NCBI GenBank assembly: GCA_015494005.1
Contig: WGCB01000819.1
Coordinates: forward strand, 1 to 9,433
Origin: Caldilineaceae bacterium
GTDB lineage: Bacteria > Chloroflexota > Anaerolineae > Caldilineales > Caldilineaceae
Length of the DNA: 9,433 bases
Reading direction: 5' to 3'
The translations under genes and the position numbers were made by a program. Below the pieces are notes generated by a model. The model was not told the origin of the DNA, made no database searches, and saw nothing but the letters and a program-made list of their open reading frames with translations. Below are positions 5,540-9,433 of the stretch, one piece after another. The stretch's first letter is position 1. Each line of letters starts with the position of its first letter.

Positions 5540-6768
5540 CCGGGCCATCTCCTCACCTCGTCGGCCGGGGCCAGGCTGGCCAGGTCCACCTCCCAGAGGG
5601 TGCGGTGCACCGGGATGCCCAGGGCCTCCCCCTCTTTCTGCACCGAGCGGAAGTCCGCCTGCTGGGCGCAGACCAGCGCGGTCACGTTGAGCCCCCGGCG
5701 ATAGACCCCGTGGAGCACCCGCAGCCCGGACCCGGTGAGCTTGGGCGTCACCACCAGCAGGCTCGTCCCCCACTCTAGCCGGGCCACCCGCTGCACCAGC
5801 CACTGGTCCAGGGGAAGCTCGGCCTCCCGCACCTGGATCCGGGCCAGCATCTCCAGGATGCTCATGAGCTGTCCTCGCCCGGGCCGGGGTGGGATGGTGA
5901 TGGCCTCCGCCCCGGAGAGGGGGTCCAGTCCGTTGGTGACCAGGCCCACAGGCTGGCGCTGTTCGCTCAGGTAGGCCGCCAGGGAGGCCGCCACTACGAT
6001 GGCCCACTCGCTGTCCCCGTAGAGGGTCCTCCCGGGGAAGGCCCGCCGGTCCAGGTCCAGGATGATGGCCGTGTTCAGGGCGATGGCCGGCTGGTATTTC
6101 TTCACCAGCAGGGCGTCCTCGTGGGCGCTGGCCCGCCAGTGGATGTGGCGCAGGCTGTCCCCGTAGGTGTAGGGGCGCACGCCAGCCATGCGGGCCGGAT
6201 CCTCGAAGATGCGCTGCCGGGTGGCCACCCCGCCGAAAGGCAGGCGGCTGGGCAGGCCCAGATCCGGCAGGGGCAGGACTTTGGGATAGACGGTGATGTG
6301 CTGGGGCGCCAACTCCTGCCAGGCCGAGTCCACGAAGCCGAAGAGGTCCCCGCTGTTGAAGAGCACCGGCCCCACCGGGTAGTAGCCCCGACGCCGGCAG
6401 TGGAGGCGGTAGCGATGCCGGGCCTGGGCGTGGCTGCCCAGGCTGATCACCTGGCGGTAGGGCTCCCCGCTCTGGAGCTCCATGGGCACCGTCTCCCGGA
6501 TGAGCAGACAGGGGATGGGCAGGCGGCTGCGGTTGCGGATCCGGAGCTCCACCGTCACCGTCTCCCCGCTGAAGGCCTTGGTGGGCATGCGCCGCTGGAC
6601 CGTGAGCTGGTCCAGGGCTCGGCGGATCCACCAGTGACTCACCAGCCAGATGCCCCCCAGCACGTAGATCAGGTAGTAGATCCAGTCCACGCGCAGGAGC
6701 ACCGCCACCAGGAAGAGGAAGAGGAGCATGAAGAAAATATCCAGCACGGACGAGGAAAGACGGGGCAC
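5536..6768 (-). CDS. DUF58 domain-containing protein (MoxR-associated, vWA-like)
   Basis: The 410-residue product begins with GTG at 6768, preceded by AAGGAG with 6-nt spacing, so the start is well supported. Two hydrophobic segments at residues about 7-25 and 27-45 anchor it. Residues 60-160 form a beta-rich region. The DUF58 signature is at 197-225 (VRPYTYGDSLRHIHWRASA, then LLVKKY). It is followed by a von Willebrand A-like Rossmann section starting with TAIILDLDRR and continuing through SLLVVTPKL. DUF58 proteins are routinely encoded next to MoxR ATPases and are thought to be their membrane-bound partners or substrates. It lies 45 nt after moxR and overlaps the DUF4129 gene by 4 nt, so translation of the pair is probably coupled. 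Confidence 0.93.
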   Translation of the reverse strand: MPRLSSSVLDIFFMLLFLFLVAVLLRVDWIYYLIYVLGGIWLVSHWWIRRALDQLTVQRRMPTKAFSGETVTVELRIRNRSRLPIPCLLIRETVPMELQSGEPYRQVISLGSHAQARHRYRLHCRRRGYYPVGPVLFNSGDLFGFVDSAWQELAPQHITVYPKVLPLPDLGLPSRLPFGGVATRQRIFEDPARMAGVRPYTYGDSLRHIHWRASAHEDALLVKKYQPAIALNTAIILDLDRRAFPGRTLYGDSEWAIVVAASLAAYLSEQRQPVGLVTNGLDPLSGAEAITIPPRPGRGQLMSILEMLARIQVREAELPLDQWLVQRVARLEWGTSLLVVTPKLTGSGLRVLHGVYRRGLNVTALVCAQQADFRSVQKEGEALGIPVHRTLWEVDLASLAPADEVRRWPG

Positions 6769-6813
6769 GGCGAACTCCTTGGCCCCAGGAGGGATGTGGC
6801 TCGGGGCTCGGCG

Positions 6814-7770
6814 TCAGGGCTCGGACTCCATGTCCCCCAGGTCCAGGGGGACTTCCTCCAGCAGCTTCTGGACGATCTGGGCGGCCGTGCGGCCCCGGAG
6901 CGCGCTCTCCGGCTGGACGATGCAGCGATGGGGCAGGGCCAGGGGAGCCAGGGCCTGGATGTCGTCGGGCAGCACGTAGTCCCGGCCCCGGAGGGCGGCT
7001 CGGGCCTGGGCTCCCCGGTAGAGGGCCAGGGATCCCCGGGGGCTGGCGCCCAGGGCCAGATCCGGGTGCTGCCGGGTGGCCTGGACCAGGTCCACGATGT
7101 ACTGGCGCAGGGTGTCGTCCACCCGCACATCCCAGATCAGCTCGGCCAGCCGGGGGATCTCCTGGCCATCCACCACGCTCTCCAGGGTGTCGATGGGGTG
7201 CTGGCGACCCAGGTTCAGGAGCATGGCGCTCTCCTCCTCGGCGCTCAGGTAACCCAGGTTCAGCTTGAAGAGGAAGCGGTCCAGCTGGGCCTCGGGCAGG
7301 GGGAAGGTGCCCTCGTACTCCACCGGGTTCTGGGTGGCGATGACGAAAAAGGGGCGCAGGAGGGTGCGGGAGACTCCGTCCACGGTGATCTGCCGCTCGC
7401 CCATGCACTCCAGCAGGGCGGCCTGGGCCCGGGGCGTGGCCCGGTTGATCTCGTCGGCCAGGAGCACGTGGGTGAAGGCCGGCCCGGGCATGAACTGGAA
7501 CTCCCGGGTCTGCTGGTTGAATACGCTCACCCCGGTGATGTCACTGGGCAGCAGGTCCGGCGTGCACTGGAGGCGGCGGAAGTCCACCCCCAGGCTCACG
7601 GCCAGGGAGCGGGCCAGCATGGTCTTGCCCACGCCGGGCACATCCTCCAGCAGCACGTGCCCCTCACAGAGCAGGGCGATCAGGAGGACCTCCACCACGT
7701 CGGTTTTGCCCACGATCACCCGCTCGATGTTCTGGGTGACGCGTTGAGCGAACTCCTGGATGGCTTGCAT
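6814..7770 (-). CDS. MoxR-family AAA+ ATPase
   Basis: The 318-residue product is a typical MoxR AAA+ ATPase, a chaperone-like class that matures or inserts cofactors into vWA-domain partners. Motifs seen are Walker A DVPGVGKT (43-50), Walker B LLADE (103-107) within HVLLADEINRATPRAQAALL, the pre-sensor block ERQITVDG, sensor 1 ATQNP (145-149), EGTFPLPEAQLDRF (153-166) and sensor 2 GASPRG (241-246). All key residues for ATP binding and hydrolysis are present. The ATG at 7770 (MQAIQEFAQRV) is chosen from family alignment. Its ribosome-binding site is weak (AAGAGAG). The frame stays open to 8067, but that would overlap the divergent transporter. It is the first gene of an operon with DUF58 and DUF4129; a candidate promoter lies at 7858-7863. 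Confidence 0.95.
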   Translation of the reverse strand: MQAIQEFAQRVTQNIERVIVGKTDVVEVLLIALLCEGHVLLEDVPGVGKTMLARSLAVSLGVDFRRLQCTPDLLPSDITGVSVFNQQTREFQFMPGPAFTHVLLADEINRATPRAQAALLECMGERQITVDGVSRTLLRPFFVIATQNPVEYEGTFPLPEAQLDRFLFKLNLGYLSAEEESAMLLNLGRQHPIDTLESVVDGQEIPRLAELIWDVRVDDTLRQYIVDLVQATRQHPDLALGASPRGSLALYRGAQARAALRGRDYVLPDDIQALAPLALPHRCIVQPESALRGRTAAQIVQKLLEEVPLDLGDMESEP

Positions 7771-7793
7771 AGACCGCTCTCTTGGGTGGCACA

Positions 7794-7805
7794 CAGGCGC
7801 GCCTG
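7794..7805. promoter_or_regulatory. 12-bp perfect palindrome in the moxR leader
   Basis: CAGGCGCGCCTG is a perfect 12-bp dyad 24 nt upstream of the moxR ATG, inside the predicted leader. It may be an operator, a small RNA structure, or chance in GC-rich DNA. Confidence 0.25.
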
Positions 7806-7857
7806 GGACGAAAACTCCGGGGTTGGCGCCGGGTGGATCCGGCCCATCACCGGCCTG

Positions 7858-7863
7858 ATTGTA
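7858..7863 (-). promoter_or_regulatory. candidate -10 of the moxR operon promoter
   Basis: On the minus strand TACAAT (7863-7858) matches 5 of 6 consensus bases. A weak -35, TTAGCC, lies 18 bp upstream. The predicted start near 7851 gives a leader of about 80 nt. The promoter would fire away from the mntH promoter about 60-90 bp distant. Confidence 0.45.
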
Positions 7864-7921
7864 ACCCAAATCCGGCTGGCTGGCTAACGTCTCCAGAGGA
7901 CAAGCCTGCCGGCGGGCGAAG

Positions 7922-7950
7922 GTGACCTTGGCATGGAAATATGCTATCAT
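7922..7950 (+). promoter_or_regulatory. extended -10 promoter of the Nramp gene, probably giving leaderless mRNA
   Basis: GTGACC (7922-7927, 4 of 6 to TTGACA) is followed after 17 bp by TGC-TATCAT (7942-7950), an extended -10. The expected transcription start, 6-8 nt after the -10, coincides with the ATG at 7958. No ribosome-binding site exists between them. Confidence 0.65.
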
Positions 7951-7953
7951 AGC
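7943..7953. promoter_or_regulatory. palindrome over the -10 of the Nramp promoter, possible operator
   Basis: GCTAT-C-ATAGC is a perfect 11-bp dyad that covers the whole -10 hexamer (7945-7950). A repressor binding here would block the promoter. Mn/Fe transporters are often controlled by MntR, Fur or DtxR-type regulators. This half-site is too short to assign to any of them. Confidence 0.35.
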
Positions 7954-7957
7954 CGCC

Positions 7958-9433
7958 ATGAGCATCCCGCCATCCCCATCCCGCGCCCACCATTCCCTGG
8001 AGGAAGTGCACGAGACTGTCATCGTGCCCAGCACTGGATCCCGCTGGCGGCGCTGGCTGGCCATCACCGGCCCGGCGCTGATGGTCTCCGTGGGCTACAT
8101 GGATCCAGGCAACTGGGCCACGGACCTGGCCGCGGGCAGCCGCTACAACTACAAGCTGATCTGGGTGCTGCTCATGTCCAACCTGATGGCCGTGCTCCTG
8201 CAGAGCCTGGCCGCGCGCCTGGGCATCGTCAGCCGCACGGACCTGGCCCAGGCCAACCGGGAGGAGTACCCCAGCTTCATCAACATCCCCCTCTACGTCC
8301 TGGCCGAGATCGCCATCACCGCCACGGACCTGGCCGAGGTCATTGGCTCGGCCATCGCCCTGAACCTGCTCTTCGGCCTGCCCTTGCTCTACGGCGTCCT
8401 CCTCACCGCGCTGGACGTGCTCCTGCTGCTCATCCTCTCCCACTACGGCATCCGCAAGCTGGAGGCCGTGATCTTCGCCCTGGTGGGCACCATCGCCGCG
8501 GCCTTCCTCATCGAGATCTTCCTGGCCCAGCCGGACTGGGGCGGCGTGGTTCGGGGCTTCGTCCCCTCCCTGCCCGACTCCACTGCCCTCTACATCGCCA
8601 TCGGCATCCTGGGGGCCACGGTCATGCCCCACAACCTCTACCTCCACTCCTCCCTGGTCCAGACCCGGAAGATCGGCCGCACGCCCCGGGAGATCTGGCA
8701 GGCCATCCGCATGAACACCTTCGATTCGGCCATCGCCCTGAACGCAGCCTTCTTCGTGAACAGCGCCATCCTGATCATGGCCGCGGCGGTCTTCTACCGG
8801 GCCGGGCTCAACCAGGTGGCGGAGATCCAGGACGCCCACCGGCTGCTGGAGCCCCTGCTGGGGACCGCGGTGGCGCCCATCGCCTTCGCGGTGGCCCTGC
8901 TGGCCTCGGGACAGAGCTCCACCATCACCGGGACCCTGGCCGGGCAGATCGTCATGGAGGGCTACCTGCACTGGCGCATCCGGCCCTGGCTGCGCCGCCT
9001 GATCACCCGACTCCTGGCCATCGCGCCGGCGGTCTTCGCCATCCTCCACTTCGGGGACGACTCCACCGGGGACCTGCTGGTGCTCAGCCAGGTGATCCTC
9101 TCCCTGCAGCTGCCCTTCGCCACCATCCCCCTGATCCATTTCGTGGCCGACCGGCGACGCATGGGCCAGTTCGTCATCTCCCGTCGCACTCAGCTCCTGG
9201 CCTGGATCGTGGCCGGGCTGATCGTGGGGCTCAACATCAAGCTGGTCCTGGACGAGATCCGCGGCTGGCTGGCCGGGGCCGGCGCCCAGGGCTGGCTCCT
9301 CTACGTGACGGTCATCCCCCTGAGCCTGGTCCTGCTGCTCCTGCTCGTCTACGTCACCATCCGCCCCTGGTTCGATGCCCGCCTGGGACGGGCCGGCGCG
9401 CCCCGGGGCGCGGACCTGCACCCCCTGCCCGCC
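7958..9433 (+). CDS. mntH: Nramp-family divalent metal (Mn2+/Fe2+) transporter, 3' end beyond window
   Basis: Four hundred and ninety-two codons are open to the right edge without a stop. The product is a polytopic inner-membrane, proton-coupled divalent-metal importer of the Nramp/MntH family. Metal-site motifs are intact: DPGN in TM1 (49-52, within GYMDPGNWATDL) and MPHN in TM6 (223-226, within GATVMPHNLYLHSSLVQTR), including the metal-binding Met. TM3 DLAEVIGSAIALNLLFG (124-140) and GQSSTITGTLAGQIVMEG (318-335) are also family hallmarks. An N-terminal extension carries SLEEVHETV, typical of one Nramp subgroup. The last TM ends near residue 469, so at least 23 residues follow. Related proteins can carry a C-terminal universal stress domain, which cannot be judged here. 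The ATG at 7958 has no ribosome-binding site and fits a leaderless start. The gene is divergent from moxR. Confidence 0.95.
   Translation, partial: MSIPPSPSRAHHSLEEVHETVIVPSTGSRWRRWLAITGPALMVSVGYMDPGNWATDLAAGSRYNYKLIWVLLMSNLMAVLLQSLAARLGIVSRTDLAQANREEYPSFINIPLYVLAEIAITATDLAEVIGSAIALNLLFGLPLLYGVLLTALDVLLLLILSHYGIRKLEAVIFALVGTIAAAFLIEIFLAQPDWGGVVRGFVPSLPDSTALYIAIGILGATVMPHNLYLHSSLVQTRKIGRTPREIWQAIRMNTFDSAIALNAAFFVNSAILIMAAAVFYRAGLNQVAEIQDAHRLLEPLLGTAVAPIAFAVALLASGQSSTITGTLAGQIVMEGYLHWRIRPWLRRLITRLLAIAPAVFAILHFGDDSTGDLLVLSQVILSLQLPFATIPLIHFVADRRRMGQFVISRRTQLLAWIVAGLIVGLNIKLVLDEIRGWLAGAGAQGWLLYVTVIPLSLVLLLLLVYVTIRPWFDARLGRAGAPRGADLHPLPA

Noticed and set aside
3944..5704. Long plus-strand open frames opposite the DUF4129, DUF58 and moxR genes (also 6121-7887, and 7847-9421 on the minus strand opposite mntH)
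   Set aside because: They are Gln/Gly/Pro/His-rich shadows of genes with clear family motifs and lack ribosome-binding sites.
3872..7408. A 1178-codon open frame on the minus strand
   Set aside because: Only the part from 5539 down is the real membrane protein; the upstream part is a Pro/Gly/Arg-rich antisense-phase artefact of GC-rich DNA lying over DUF58 and moxR in another frame.
1036..7814. Recurring GGACGAAAA at about 1037, 1847 and 7807 (all noncoding)
   Set aside because: Only 9 bp, no consistent position relative to genes (one follows a terminator), and a similar string occurs in coding DNA near 7341; probably chance.
6814..8067. A 417-residue frame for MoxR starting at 8067
   Set aside because: The extra 99 codons overlap the divergent mntH start and promoter and have no family similarity; the MoxR family starts near the ATG at 7770.

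Overview
The window is high-GC bacterial DNA with consensus-like sigma-70 promoters in short AT-richer gaps. Translation genes fill the left 40%, an AAA+/membrane module the middle, and a metal transporter the right edge. Protein styles (S1 with four S1 domains and acidic tails, short S21, S6 followed by another acidic-tailed protein, Nramp of the SLEEVH...DPGNWATDL type) would fit a Chloroflexota (Anaerolineae/Caldilineae-like) chromosome. That assignment is an inference at moderate-to-low confidence. I see no insertion sequence, CRISPR array, phage gene or other mobile element.

Layout. Positions 1-305 (-) hold the N-terminus of an acidic-tailed protein whose sequence breaks off in what looks like the start of an S1 domain. 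It follows rpsF (345-650, -), which has its own promoter (753-781). Divergent from rpsF is a tRNA-Pro(CGG) (886-959, +) with a promoter and a strong terminator (966-1002). Facing it is the terminator (1041-1073, -) of an rpsU-infA unit (1485-1682 and 1216-1431, -). That unit has a promoter at 1932-1961 and a structured leader of about 240 nt containing a long-range dyad and three 10-bp tandem repeats. Upstream lies the ribosomal protein S1 gene (1998-3701, -), with a near-consensus promoter at 3815-3843.

Next is a tight three-gene operon on the minus strand: MoxR-type AAA+ ATPase (6814-7770), DUF58 protein (5536-6768) and a polytopic DUF4129 membrane protein (3872-5539). The last two overlap by ATGA. 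This is the common MoxR-DUF58-DUF4129 module, but no transglutaminase gene is present in it. Divergent from moxR is an Nramp-family Mn/Fe transporter (7958 to the window end, +), apparently transcribed as a leaderless mRNA from an extended -10 promoter that lies inside a short palindrome.

The left half supplies translation initiation and small-subunit functions (S6, S21, IF-1, S1, tRNA-Pro). The MoxR-DUF58-DUF4129 genes probably form an ATPase-driven envelope or protein-maturation complex of unknown substrate. The transporter brings in divalent metal. I found no clearly new system. The most interesting signals are regulatory: the rpsU leader, the leaderless mntH promoter with its dyad, and the S1-like protein after rpsF in the place where ssb/rpsR are often found.
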